In this document: positions 54,013-64,000 of the stretch, in pieces
Layout: each line of letters opens with the position of its first letter
Position numbering within the stretch: position 1 is the stretch's first letter
From: Dromiciops gliroides
Lineage: Eukaryota > Chordata > Mammalia > Microbiotheria > Microbiotheriidae
Assembly: GCF_019393635.1 (NCBI RefSeq)
Contig: NC_057861.1
Coordinates: forward strand, 459,228,330-459,292,329
Direction of reading: 5' to 3'
DNA: 64,000 nt
Notes under the pieces: model-generated
What the model was told of the DNA's origin: nothing
Seen by the model: the letters and a program-made list of their open reading frames with translations, nothing else
Databases searched by the model: none
Translations under genes and position numbers: made by a program

Positions 54013-55360
54013 AGCAATGTGTACAAAAATATGTAAATACAAAATATACAAAAGAATTTTTCAGAGAACTGGGGAAATGATAACAATTGGGAAGATAAGC
54101 AAAAGGGCTTCTTGAAGTAGGTGACATTTAATTGATCTGAGAAGGGAGCTAAGGGTTCCAAGAGGTAGAGGTGAGGAGGGAGAATGTTGTGGGCATGGGG
54201 AGTAGTAGTCTCTGAAAAAACACAGACATAGGAGATGTGGTATTGTATTCCAGGAGAAAAAAAAGCAGGCCAGTTTGCTTGGGATATAAAGTGCATCAGG
54301 GAGAATAGTGTGCAATCAATCTGGACAGACTGGCTAGAATTAGATCGTTAAGGGCTTTAAATGCCAGACAGAGGAATTTGTATTTTATTCTAGAGGAAAT
54401 AGAAAGCCACTAAAGTGTCCTAAACTGGAGAGTGGCATAGTTAGACTTGCGCTTTAGAAATGCCAATATGGCATCTATGTGAAGGATGGGTTAGAGAGGG
54501 AGGGACTGCAGGTGGGGAAACAAATTAGGAGGGTATCCAAACAATCCAGGCAGTCAGTGATGAGGGCCTGAACCAGTGTATAAGTGGAGAAAAGGAGACA
54601 AATAAGATATATTAAATATTTGTAGTGGACCCAGTTAGTTTTATGACTTCCTATAGCAGTAGGTTTATCAGTACTAAGAAAAGCCTGGAGAAAGTGGATG
54701 GTTAGAATAATCTAAGATTGGAATTTTGAAAGGGATCTGTGGGGCCAGGACTAGGGGAACAGAGATTCAAGTTGAGTTTATTCACTATGGAGTCAAGATT
54801 TATAAGGGAAGAGAGTGAGGCCAGGATGGGATGATAGTCTGGGAAAGCTGGGAGGTATAGATTTGTTGGAGGTTGAGGGGAAACCTGGGAATAGGCCCTG
54901 ACACACTTAAATTTAATCTGCATTATTATTATTTTCACGATTGTTTTTTGTCCAATCAAAACAATAAAACAAAGTATTGATTTGTAGCGTTTACTGATTT
55001 CTGGGGGATAAGTTCTCACAAGGGGTAAATTCTCTAAAATTAAAAATTTGGCTTTTGTTGGCAGGGCTCCAGCACACCAATGAAGGAAGGGCAAAAAGTT
55101 ATGATCAGAGAGAATTTCAGAGTTATGGATTGTTGAGGTCAAATGCTTGAAAATGACTCTATCGAAGATATAACCTTCCCTGTGTTTGGCTAAGGTAGAG
55201 ACAAGGTGCAGATGATGGAAGCTAAGGAAGCTGATGAACTGGGAAGCCAGGGTCTTTTGGGGGGGGGGCATCAACGGGAAGCTGGAGTCCCCCAGTATAA
55301 GAAGCAGGGCATGGGGGTAAAGAGAAACTGTGAGCTCTGTACTGAGCTCCTTCAGCAAGG
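53920..55360 (-). mobile_element. L2 LINE, antisense, RT missing
   Basis: The 3' part spans 53920-54690 (cttcttgaagtaggtgacat, gtgtatcaag-type phrases decayed, tagatcgttaagggcttt). A 218-codon minus frame follows at 54702-55358, with endonuclease-like LILGDSSFPL, TLASQFISFLSF, VIFKHLTS and ILSDHNFL, in the order seen in L2/CR1 endonucleases. Most reverse transcriptase is absent, so the element is dead. Confidence 0.65.
53974..54011. repeat. Poly-G homopolymer, 38 bases
   Basis: Uninterrupted guanines between tgac and gaagc, inside antisense L2. The proline run in the 123-codon minus frame (53925-54296) comes from it. Confidence 0.9.
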
Positions 55361-55433
55361 AAGAATTTTCACTAAGTGACCACTTCTTTTCCTTTTCTAG
55401 GCATACATAATATTTTCATACATGCAAATAACT

Positions 55434-55853
55434 TGTAAGGGCCTAAAATTCTAGCTGTGATGTCTAAAATCTAATGAGTGGTTGCCTTAAATTAGAAAAT
55501 GTATAGCACCAATCTTTGGGCATTAAGTATTTATTAAAGTATATTAGGGGTTAGTAAAGAGAAACACAAGGATAAAGTATCCCTATTCTGCCTGTCCCTG
55601 CTGCCTCTGCTGCCAAGCCGCTGTCCGGACCAAAAAGACCTTGCTCCTCAGCGGCTTTTATCCCAGAAGCCTCCTGTGAAACCAGAAACAGGGCTGTCCA
55701 CATACACAGCTCCAAGCTAATTGGCTGGTAACACTGATTGACAGGACCCATGTATGGCAGACATCACTTCCAGATGCCAAAGTCATATGGTTTCTTTTCA
55801 GGCCAGAGCTCACAATGTCCCTCCCAGCAGGGGGTGTCATTCCAATTCTCACA
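55434..55853 (-). mobile_element. Solo LTR related to the young ERV lineage
   Basis: 420 bp; the left part (gcctaaaattctagctgtga, gattgcc-like gtggttgccttaaattag, attaagtatttattaaag) and the right end (gcagggggtgtcattccaat) match the ERV LTR family at both ends, but the middle differs. Flanks aact/cact are a weak target repeat. Confidence 0.7.
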
Positions 55854-55967
55854 CACTGGAGTTTATTTCAGCCTACTTATGCTAGCCATCATCTTTCAGG
55901 TAATTCCCAACATTGATACTTCTGAAATCATGGCATTTTATTATTTGCAGCTATAGAACATCACTGG

Positions 55968-56118
55968 GAGCAGCTAGGTGGCACAGTGGATAAAGCACCA
56001 GCCCTGGATTCAGGAGGACCTGAGTTCAAATCCAGCCTCAGACATTTGACACTTACTAGCTGTGTGACCTTGGGCAAGTCACTTAACCCTCATTGCCCTG
56101 CAAAACAAAACAAACAAA
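55968..56118 (+). mobile_element. tRNA-like SINE (WSINE1-like)
   Basis: Sense copy with a (CAAAA)n tail. Perfect 13-bp duplication agaacatcactgg at 55955-55967 and 56119-56131. Confidence 0.95.
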
Positions 56119-56154
56119 AGAACATCACTGGCAGATCTTAGTGTTTCACAGAGG

Positions 56155-56662
56155 CCCATTAAATTCTTCCACCTTTTTCATATTACCTTAATTTTCTGTT
56201 CAAAATTTTCCATGGCTCCCCATGGTCTATAAGCTAGAGGTCCTATTCCTCATACTTAGGGGCTTCTCTACAACCTAGAGCCAAATGAGCTTTTCCAGTC
56301 TTATCTACCACCATTCTCCTGTAGAAAACCCAAACTAACCAAACTGGTCTAACTACTTCTCCCTTGAAATAATAACCTGTGCTTTCCTCTCCTCCCCTCT
56401 GTAGAATGTTCTCTCCCTTCTCTTCTCTAATCAAAGCCTATCCTCGAAGGCACAGATCCAGTCCTACCTCCTCTTGGAAGTCTTCCCAGGGTGCCTCCCT
56501 CCTCTGATACTTGTCCTACTCATTGATCTTTATTTACTGTCCTGTATTTTTAGTTACATCTTTATGTGCATTCTTATCTCCTCAATTAGACTGCAAGATC
56601 TTTTGATGTAGGACCTGTTTTATACATAGTAGCTTGTGCCTATTAATAAGCATTTATTTACT
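56155..56662 (+). mobile_element. L2 3' end
   Basis: Sense: ccatggctccccatggtcta, ggcttctctacaacctagag, cttggaagtcttcccagggt, aattagactgcaagatcttt, ending aataagcatttatttactg. Confidence 0.8.
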
Positions 56663-56757
56663 GTTTTGGAAGTATTGGGTGGCAGAAAGTTGTTCCAGGG
56701 GGTATTGGGCTGAATCAGCATCAATAAAAGACATTCAACTAGAAGTTGGGGTAATAC

Positions 56758-57017
56758 AATGTTGTTCAGTTGGATTTGACTCTTTGTGATCCCGTTTGGT
56801 TTTTGTTTGTTTGTTTTTTGGCAAAGATATTGGAATAGTTTACCATTTCCTTCTCCCAGCTCATTTTACAGAGGAGGAAACTGAGGCTGACAGGATTAAG
56901 TGACTTGTCCAGAGTCACATAGCTAGTAAGTATCTGAGACCAAACTTGAACTCAGGAAGATGAGTCTTCCTGACTCCATGCCCAGCACTCTCTGCAGTGT
57001 GCCACCTAGCTGCCTGA
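56758..57017 (-). mobile_element. RTE-tailed tRNA SINE (MAR1-like)
   Basis: Antisense full-length: tgttgttcagttggatttga, ctctttgtgatcccgtttgg, CORE and head complement ending gccacctagctgcct. ggtaata flanks both sides. Confidence 0.87.
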
Positions 57018-57149
57018 GGTAATATGCTGTTGAAATTCAATAAATTCTGATAGAATTCAGGAAGAGTGGGAAAATGGCCATTCTACTAAGAATATGCCAA
57101 ATAAACTTGAATATTATAGATAATTAAATCAATTTTCTTTAGGAAAAGA

Positions 57150-57262
57150 GTCCTTTATTATGAGTATATCATGTGCAAGACATTATACCAGGTCCTGAGG
57201 ATATTCAAAGATTAAAAAAAAAATGACAGTGCTCATTCTCAAGGACTGTACATTTTATAATA
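57150..57262 (-). mobile_element. L2 fragment, antisense
   Basis: catgtgcaagacattatacc, gctcattctcaaggactgta. Confidence 0.5.
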
Positions 57263-57265
57263 GCA

Positions 57266-57498
57266 ATGGTTCTAAAACTGTGGTCTGGGGACCACCTCTG
57301 GGGATCCTTGAGGCTCTTTGGGGGGGTGTCTGTGAGATCAAAACAATTTTCATAATAATACTATGATTAAAACATAATTCCTAATATGGTAAATAGCAAA
57401 ACTTGTCACCCATGTAAATCAAAGCTCTTTGGGGGTCCTCAATAATTTTAAAGAGTGTAAAGGGGTAGTGAGACCAAAAAGTTTGAGAAGTGTTATGT
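57266..57498 (+). mobile_element. hAT-type MITE
   Basis: Opens atggttctaaaactgtggtc and closes aaaaagtttgagaagtg, imperfectly inverted. The interior atttt-cataataatacta matches the copy at 5764. Confidence 0.65.
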
Positions 57499-57514
57499 AT
57501 GCTGCTGTGATAAA

Positions 57515-57605
57515 TATAATGAATGAATGATGAATGAAAATACACTGATTGAGCTCTTCCTCTGTGCAGATCACTGTGAGCTAAGTACTGGGGATACAAA
57601 AAAGA
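57515..57605 (-). mobile_element. L2 3' fragment, antisense
   Basis: tgattgagctcttcctctgt, gagctaagtactggggatac. Confidence 0.5.
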
Positions 57606-57893
57606 GGAGTTACCACAATGGAGAGGGCACATGGTGCTTAGGTACGGAGGCAAAATAGATTAATCCATTTTTAATGTTATTTCCATCCATAAAACTATTG
57701 ACAGTGCAAGATGGAGTTAGATGCCAAGGATAAATCCAGGTCTTAGAACACGTAAAGGGAGGGTGCTTTCAGCGAAGGTGTTTCTTTAACAAAATAGGTA
57801 TAGGATCATTGCTTGCCTTCTCAATAGGTGGGGGACCAGCTGGAGGAAGGGAGAAATTTGGAATTCAAAATTTTAAAAAAATGAATAATAAAT
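57606..57893. other. No recognisable gene or repeat
   Basis: Short single-copy-looking stretch ending in the TAAAT target repeat (57889-57893) of the adjacent LTR. Confidence 0.4.
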
Positions 57894-58362
57894 TGTGAGG
57901 GAAAAATCCATCCTCTTCTCAATAATTCTCAGGAACTCAGCAGTGAAGTGACAAAGGCTTTATTTTCTTCTCATCAGAAGGAGGCACCCTAGTGTGCAGC
58001 TAGTGGGTGCCCCGAAAGGGGGCTCGCAGGCCCTGTTTTATACCCTATTCCCTAACGCAAATGGACCTTCCCCGTTTTCATCACTGGTCGGTTACAATCT
58101 ACACGCAAAAACTAGCTAATCGTAATGCAGTATTCCCACCCCTCTTCCTTCTATGGGCATAACTCAGGAGTGGACCTTATACTTCCTTATATGGACAGAA
58201 CTCTGGAGAGGACCTAATTGAGACCAGGGCTCCTTGAACCATGTGACCTTGCTAACCTGAGGGGGAGGAGGGGATCTGAGACCTTTGTTCTACAAACAGG
58301 TCAGGGGAGTAAGACTGACTGTTATATCCACATTGTGAGGAGACAATTACCCATTTCTCACA
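57894..58362 (-). mobile_element. Solo LTR with perfect 5-bp target repeat
   Basis: 469 bp, minus-strand ends TGTGAGAAATGG...TCCCTCACA. TAAAT at 57889-57893 and 58363-58367. The minus strand has AATAAA about 65 bp from its 3' end. Unrelated by eye to the other LTRs here. Confidence 0.8.
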
Positions 58363-58385
58363 TAAATGATAAAATTTTTTAAAGG

Positions 58386-58500
58386 CACAGAATCAATCAA
58401 CAAGTATTGATTAAGTACACTTTATGTGACAAGTTCTGTGCTAGATGCTAGGGAAACAAGTACAATGAATGAAACAACCCTTGATCTTGATGAGGCTAAC
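58386..58500 (-). mobile_element. L2 3' fragment, antisense
   Basis: atcaatcaacaagtattgat, gttctgtgctagatgctagg. Confidence 0.6.
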
Positions 58501-59774
58501 TCCAAAAAACTGAGAAGTGCCTCAGTAACCTGAGACTGTAAAACTCCATTAAACACTTGCTGCTATTTTGCATACTGAATATGATATTTCTCTTTAGTCA
58601 TATGAATTTTTGCTTAGGTGTGTGGTCTGGATGCTTCACCCAAGACTTCTCCAGGTTTGTCTGTAGAATTCACTGCACCCCTTAGGGTTCTGCATTATTT
58701 TCTCTCTCTTGGTCAAGAATATGAACCAAGTTTTGTAGGCTAAAGGATTGCTAACTCTTTGACACAGAACAAAATGAAGGGTCCTAAGTCCTAGGCCCTG
58801 CTAGCAAACTCAGATAAAGAAATCTCTCCTACATTTCAGAGACCCATATGTATAGCTCATTGTCTTTCTACAAATGGTTACATTGTACTAAGGATTCAAC
58901 TACAGCAAATACACAAAGCATGGCCAGCCCAGCTGAATCATCTAGGCAAGAAATACAAATAGCTCACGTTCATGGTCTGTCTTCACTCCCCATTCATTAA
59001 GTCATGGATGACAGAAACATTTGACCCCAAACATACATTTAAGCAATAACCCCATGTCAGGGCTACTGACTACCATTGCTTCCCTCCATACTTTCCTGGT
59101 TAGCTTAAACCTGTAGGGCAGGTAAGTATAGGTGCCAACCTTTAATAAAACAAAGCCCCAAACACCCCACCCCAAAACATCAAGCCTCTCTCCTCCTTTG
59201 TCTCCTTTGTATTTCATTTAAAACTGATTCATCACAGGATTCCTCACCTTGAAACCAATGGCCCCCAAAGGTCTTTAAGACTCCATCTTCAACACTCTAA
59301 GCACATGGTTTGTACTTAAAATACCTTTCATCCACTGAACTGCAAATGCTTTCCAAACAATAATTAATCCTTCCAATTGTCCAGCGAAGTAGGCATTATT
59401 TTTATTTTTAGAAAAGGGTTAAGTTAAATAGACTGGTCAGTACTACAAAGCATTCCATGGATGAAGTCCTAATTCTTAGCTTCTTCCTCCCAGGGTATTG
59501 CTTCATAGCATGTACATATCTGATATGTAGTTCTATACTTGGAGTTGAAATTCTATATAGTCAGACTCATCCACATCTGAAACATGGCATAAATACAGTG
59601 CAGAAGTACTTTACCAGTTCAGTTTACTTTTTTAACTAGTCTTCTTCCAATCGACCATACTGACTGGGTACATTATAAGTATGCATGTTATCCAGTTTCA
59701 ACTGGGCCCTCACTGCAACAAGGCAATCCTTTTATAGCATTTTTCTCTCATAAACTTCTTATAGAAGTTCTTAC
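58501..59774. other. No recognisable gene or repeat
   Basis: About 1.3 kb of single-copy-looking DNA. The 71-codon minus frame at 59002-59217 and 60-codon plus frame at 59457-59639 are unremarkable. Confidence 0.4.
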
Positions 59775-59994
59775 TCCCTATAGAAGTCATTCTAAACCTC
59801 TTCTCTCTTCATGTTTCCTATACCTCCCTCCCCCTCCAGTGTAGGATCTTGCCTGTTTACTTTACTGAGAAACTGGATCTTGCCTGTTTACTGAGAAACT
59901 GAGATTATTCAATTTGAGTACTCTCTTCTCCCTTTCTCTTCATCTCAAAACCCCTTGACAGTATCCCCTACTCTCTTCTTTCTTCCAGTCTCTT

Positions 59995-60133
59995 TTTTGT
60001 TGTTGAGGCAATTGGGGTTAAGTGATTTGCCCAGGGTCACACAGCTAGTGTCAAGTGTCTGAGGCCGGATTTGAACTCAGGTACTCCTGACTCCAGGGCC
60101 AGTGCTCTATCCACTGTGCCACCTAGCTGCCCC
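59995..60133 (-). mobile_element. tRNA-like SINE nested in L2
   Basis: Antisense with a short CORE deletion (cacagctagtgtcaag). ttccagtctct/ctccaatctct flanks. Confidence 0.9.
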
Positions 60134-60510
60134 TCCTCCAATCTCTCTTAATGAAGTGGCCCTTCTCCCTCCCAAGGCCAACCCCTCTACATCTGCCCTT
60201 GATTACATTTTGTGATGTGATTAGATTTTTATTGCAAACTCAATCACTCCTTGGCTAATCTTCAACTTCTTATCTAGTAGTTCCTTCCCTGCCAGCAAAC
60301 ACATATAGATCTCTTCCATCACCAAATGACCTTCACTAGCCCCTATGAATCCCTCAAACCATATGTCTCCTCTCCTCAGCCAAAATCCTAGAAAATAGTC
60401 CTCTAGTTGGCCCATGTCCTCTTTTCTCATACTCACTTAACTCTTTGCAGTCTGGCTTCTAACCCCATGAGTTAACCACAGGTGTTCTCTCCAAAGTTAC
60501 AAGTCATTTT

Positions 60511-60640
60511 TTTGGGAGGCATTCAGGGTTAAGTGACTTACCCAGAGTCACACAACTAGTAAAGTGTCTGAGATCAATTTGAACTCAGGTCCTCCTGACT
60601 CCAGGGCCAGTGCTTTATCTACCCAGTCACTTAACTGTAT
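60511..60640 (-). mobile_element. tRNA-like SINE, older, nested in L2
   Basis: Antisense, diverged: ggcattcagggttaagtgac, gtaaagtgtctgagatca, ccagtcacttaactgtatcc. Confidence 0.82.
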
Positions 60641-60977
60641 CCCCCCCACCCTCATCTCGTCAAATCTGATTATCTTAGTCCATCTTCAACCATAGTACTT
60701 GGTACATAATAAGTACTTCATATATCTTACTGACTATCCCCTGCATTTGTCATTATTGATTCTCCTCCCCACTGGATACTCTTTCTCCTTAAATTTTTTT
60801 GTCACATTGCTCTCTCCAGGTTTTCTTTCCTGATCATGCCCCCCCCCCTTTTATATTCCCCAGGGCTGTTCTGGATTCTCTTTACCTCCTACTTCCTTTC
60901 TTTTTTTTTGGGGGGGGGGACCTACTTCTTTTCTTATTGACCTCATTAGCTCTAAAGAAGAGGGAAAGAGGGAAAAC

Positions 60978-61205
60978 AAGCATCTCTTTTAAGTGTAACT
61001 TAGCATGGTGCTTAGTACTCTGCAAATCGTATCTCATTTGTTCCTTACAATGGTCCCAGGAGGTAGGCTTATCCCCATTTTACAGTTATGGAAACCAAGG
61101 CAGAGAAGTTAAATGACATACCCAGGATCACAAAGTGTCTGAAGCTGGATATGAACTCGGGTTTTCCTGACTTCAGGCTCAGAACTCTATACCACCTAGT
61201 TGCCA
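60978..61205 (-). mobile_element. MIR fossil nested in L2
   Basis: Antisense: catttgttccttacaatggt, ttacagttatggaaaccaag, gacttcaggctcagaactc. Confidence 0.75.
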
Positions 61206-61529
61206 TGGATTTATTATCTCAGTGTAGATGGCCCCTATTTCTCCTGAGCTTCAGTTCCACATCACTCATTGCCTACTGACCATTCCAAACTCAACATATT
61301 CAAAACAGAACTTTTTTTCCCCTAATGTAGAATCCACCTCTTTCAGATTTTTATTTCTGTCAAAGGCACTAGCATTCTTCCAAGCACTCAGCATGTTATC
61401 ATACTTTTCTAAAGTTGCAAGGTGTGAAATCCAGTAGGCATTTGTGCCATAGTAATTTTCCTAAGTTCATAGTGGATTAATCAACTACAGATGATTTCTG
61501 GAAGGACATGGCTGAGAATCTTTAACATC

Positions 61530-62575
61530 TAAGTGCCTCCTATATATCAGGCACTCTTATGTTAGGTGCTAGGAATATAAATACAAAAAATGAACTAATC
61601 CCTACTCTTTAATAAGACAGTAAATACAAAACAGGTAAGTATACAAAAGAAGGGCACTAGCAGGTGAGGATCAAGAAAGCATGACATAGAAAGTCATGCT
61701 TGAGCTGTGTCTTGAAGAGGAGGAGTCTATGAGGCAGAGATGAGAAGAGGTGCACTGCAGGTATGGGGCAAAGGAAAGGAGATGGGAGTGTCACATTTAA
61801 GGGACAAGGAGGAGGCCGGTTTAGCTGGATGGCAGTGTGTAGGAAGGGGAATAATGTGCAAAAAGGCTGGATAGATTGGAGCTTGGTTGTGATAGGCTTT
61901 AAAAAAGCTAAACAAAGGGAGTTATTTTTCCCCCTAGCATTAGTAATAGCCACTGGAGTTTGAGTGGGGAAGACTTGACAGCAGTGTGGAAGGTGATCAT
62001 ATAGGAAGTTATTGAGGAAGGAGCCACAGCTTTTGGAGGGTGAAGTGTCCTGACACAGGAACCAAAGGCACCTTGAAGATGGGCCTTGAGTTTGGGAACC
62101 TGATCCGGGTGAGGCACAACATTTCCTACAGCCTGTCCCTGTTCCAGCAGAATGCCTTCCCCAGCTGCTTCACAAAGGGCATCACGAATATGTTAAACAG
62201 GACACAGGACTTGGTTCTGTGGATCAGGTCCCCCTCCCCCCAACATTTATAGGCTTTTACTTCCTCTATACCTTGACAACCCAGAAATTTGATAAGTCAA
62301 AGAGGAAGAAGCCAACTGACTTTGAAGAAAAATAAGCAGTGGTGGTTACCTGGTAGTCAGCTCTGTGATATAGAAGAAGAGTGTATAAAGATAATTTAAA
62401 GATGTAATAAACTTCACATTTCACTAAAAAAAAGTTATTGAAATAATCAAAGCAAGAGGAGTTGAATACCTGAACTAATGTGGTAGCTATAAACAGAAAA
62501 GGGGTCAGAGGTCAAAGATTTGGAAGTAAAAATAGCAAGATTTGGAAACTGACTGGATATAATGCCTACTAGATC
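61530..62575 (-). mobile_element. L2 LINE, antisense, split by the UQCRQ retrocopy
   Basis: Antisense 3' end (tatatcaggcactcttatgt) through 62015, continuing after the retrocopy from 62432 (ttattgaaataatcaaagca). Frames of 62-98 codons on the minus strand (61657-61953) are decayed L2. Confidence 0.68.
62016..62441 (+). pseudogene. UQCRQ: Processed pseudogene of UQCRQ (complex III subunit 8)
   Basis: UQCRQ encodes the small ubiquinone-binding subunit of mitochondrial cytochrome bc1, about 82 residues in human. Here ATG at 62079 opens [20 protein letters not shown], close to human [20 protein letters not shown], then [11 protein letters not shown]. The frame breaks after about residue 50 and stops at 62250-62252. 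Homology resumes in another frame at 62255 (FYFLYTLTTQKFDKSKRKK) and ends at TAA 62333-62335. No introns, an AATAAA at 62406-62411, an A run to 62433, and a perfect 10-bp duplication aagttattga (62006-62015, 62432-62441) mark L1-mediated retroposition of a spliced mRNA, including about 60 bp of 5' UTR. It lies in an L2. Multiple lesions make it non-coding. Confidence 0.92.
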
Positions 62576-62764
62576 TCACACCTTGCAACTTATCTATTAC
62601 CTTTCCTTATTCCAAGAGACTGCTTTTCCAAATGTACGTCTTTTCCAGTACTAATACTCTTATTTATGAAAATAGTGAACATATAAGGAATAGAAACACA
62701 TTTTTATACATGAATAGTCATGGAAAACATTATTCAATTAAAAAAAAAAAAGAAACACATTTTT
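62576..62764. other. No recognisable gene or repeat
   Basis: Short AT-rich stretch with an A run at 62740-62751. Confidence 0.4.
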
Positions 62765-63090
62765 AGAGAAGTTCCTAACCTTGAGTCTATGAAAAAATAT
62801 GTTTTGATAATATTTCGACACTTTTGGTTTCTTTTGTAACCCTATGTATTTTAATTTACTCAAACATTTTTTGAGAGTTAAGTGATTTGCCCAGGGTCAC
62901 ACAGCTAGTAAATGCCAAGTATCTGAGGTCGGATTTGAATTCAGGTCCTCCTAAATTCAGGGCTGGTGCTTTGTCCACTGCGCCACCCAGCTGCCCCAAG
63001 TAACTTAATTTACTTAATATTAACTTGAGAAGGCATTCCTCCATAGGTTTTTCCGGAGTTCCATGACACAAAAAAAGATTAAACATCCTT
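62765..63090 (+). mobile_element. hAT-type MITE split by a SINE
   Basis: Opens agaagttcctaaccttgagt and closes gacacaaaaaaagattaaac. The interior tttggtttcttttgtaaccc matches the copy at 52290. Confidence 0.65.
62876..62997 (-). mobile_element. tRNA-like SINE nested in MITE
   Basis: Antisense from gagttaagtgatttgcccag to the head complement. ttaatttact occurs on both sides (62851-62860, 63005-63014). Confidence 0.87.
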
Positions 63091-63324
63091 GTTTTAGAAT
63101 TTATGAATATATTCTTAAGAAGCAAGATTTTTTTGTGGGGGCTTATTTTCAATTTCATTTCCTGTACTCCTCCGATAAAAAATTAACAATTAAGATTATC
63201 CCTCACTGCCTAATTCTCAAGTTTTACACCCATGGTATTCTACATCTTCACGATAACTCATTTCATTTCAGCATTTTATGGCTCATCTTTCCCACCACTG
63301 TAGATCTAATGCTTGAGAAATGTC

Positions 63325-63515
63325 CTAAGCAACGTAGGATCACAGAATCAGAGAGAGAGCTGGAAGAACTGGAGGCCATGGAGTCCAAATCTCCTGTATT
63401 TGACAGCTGAGGAAATCATGCCCAGAATGAGACAGCTAGCAAATGTTTACAGCAGGATTCTGAACACACCTTCTTGATTCCAAGTCCACCATTCTACCCC
63501 CCATGCCACCTTTAA
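63325..63515 (-). mobile_element. MIR/CORE-type SINE relic
   Basis: gtaggatcacagaatcagag, gacagctgaggaaatcatgc, gacagctagcaaatg, gattccaagtccaccattct. Confidence 0.55.
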
Positions 63516-63785
63516 TCTCCTCAGAAATGAGACTGCCATTTTCTGAACCTAATTTTGCATGCTCAACAATTCACAAACTTACCTTAGCTGGAGGAATGTC
63601 CCCTCCTCAGTGAATGTCACACTTGTTCATACAAGTGAATGAAACAGGGGTTTACAGCAAACTATTCTAGTTGACATTACTCAAATATCTTACCTGTGAC
63701 ATCTTTGTGTGCCTTTATAACAGATAAGCAAAGATTTTTTTAAAAAGTTAAATATTTTGAAACGAGACAAGAAAAACAACAGGAT
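63516..63785. other. No recognisable gene or repeat
   Basis: Single-copy-looking DNA just downstream of the putative minus-strand polyadenylation site. Confidence 0.4.
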
Positions 63786-64000
63786 TGCAAAGTTAACATT
63801 TTTTATTGAACTAAAATTGGTGTAGAACAGTGGGGGCAACAATGGCTCAAGTGTTCATTAGCTTAACAAAATGCCCCTGTGGCATTTTACCTTTGAGAGT
63901 CCTAATATGGGTCGTGTGGAATCGAGAAATAGTATGGGTATGTATTTTTTTAAACACTTCAAAAAATTCAGAAAGGAGCCTCACAGCCTTGTTTATTTAG
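63786..64000 (-). other. Possible 3' UTR end of a minus-strand gene
   Basis: Repeat-free DNA. On the minus strand AATAAA lies at 63807-63802, close to the left edge, preceded by about 190 bp of unbroken non-repeat sequence that runs off the window. No open frame is present. This could be the end of a terminal exon, but it might equally be unrelated single-copy DNA. Confidence 0.3.
63802..63807 (-). terminator. Candidate polyadenylation signal AATAAA
   Basis: The minus strand reads ttcaataaaaaatgttaac. The signal is canonical but no GT-rich downstream element is obvious. Confidence 0.3.

Larger units (their letters stand above)
59775..61440 (+). mobile_element. L2 LINE, sense, with nested SINEs
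   Basis: Decayed ORF2: ctttgcagtctggcttctaa (RT), gattctcctccccactggat followed by actctttctcct, ccaggttttctttcctgatc, and 61230-61330 corresponds to the segment that reads like LQFHITHCLLTI. Interrupted by SINEs at 59995 and 60511 and by a MIR at 60978. Confidence 0.7.

Noticed and set aside
53925-54296. 123-codon minus-strand frame with a polyproline run
   Set aside because: The prolines come from the 38-base G homopolymer and the rest is decayed L2.
1-64000. tRNA genes suggested by the many A-box/B-box pairs
   Set aside because: All belong to SINEs: the cloverleaf is not maintained and each is followed by CORE and a tail.
1-64000. CRISPR arrays, bacterial operons, riboswitches or phage genes
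   Set aside because: The window is clearly vertebrate. The regularly recurring sequences are dispersed SINEs, not spaced direct repeats.

Overview
The window looks like nuclear DNA from a marsupial, most likely an Australian lineage. The main evidence is about 34 copies of a young tRNA-like SINE with an A box, a B box, a CORE-like segment and an A-rich tail. It matches my memory of WSINE1-type elements. A second SINE class carries a BovB/RTE-like tail ending in a run of CAA. MIR, L2, L3/CR1, L1 and hAT-type MITE fossils are interspersed. Family names are from memory; no database was searched. The species cannot be fixed from this sequence.

I found no convincing functional protein-coding exon. 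The only open frames that can be explained are retroelement fragments, a 300-codon Gag-like frame in a young endogenous retrovirus, and a dead processed copy of the nuclear gene UQCRQ. The window is therefore best read as intergenic or long-intron DNA. At the far right edge a minus-strand AATAAA signal in repeat-free DNA may mark the 3' end of a host gene lying mostly outside the window.

Layout. 0-5.4 kb: scattered SINEs between plain single-copy stretches. 5.4-10.4 kb: an antisense L1 lacking its reverse-transcriptase core, hit by several SINEs. 10.4-18.1 kb: a dense SINE/MIR mosaic with clear nesting. 18.1-27.3 kb: an L1 5' fragment, a solo LTR, an L3/CR1 fragment, MITEs and a compact cluster of AP-1/NF-E2-like sites. 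27.37-31.06 kb: an ERV with two LTRs that look identical. 31-41.5 kb: SINEs, a 2-kb antisense L2 and two solo LTRs, one of them splitting a SINE. 41.5-48.1 kb: a long sense L1 with at least six later insertions, flanked by an 8-bp repeat. 48-53 kb: SINEs, a solo LTR of the young ERV family and an inverted TG/CA microsatellite pair. 53-62.6 kb: L2 fragments in both orientations, a 38-G homopolymer, two more solo LTRs, and the UQCRQ retrocopy inside an L2. 62.6-64 kb: a SINE-bearing MITE, an old SINE and the possible 3' end of a gene.

Together these show three retrotransposition systems. L1 supplied the poly-A SINEs and the UQCRQ retrocopy. An RTE/BovB-type LINE would have supplied the CAA-tailed SINEs. 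Several retroviral lineages left LTRs, nearly all reduced to solo copies. Nesting gives relative ages: MIR, L2 and L3 are oldest; MITEs and RTE-tailed SINEs come next; L1-tailed SINEs and the identical-LTR ERV are youngest.
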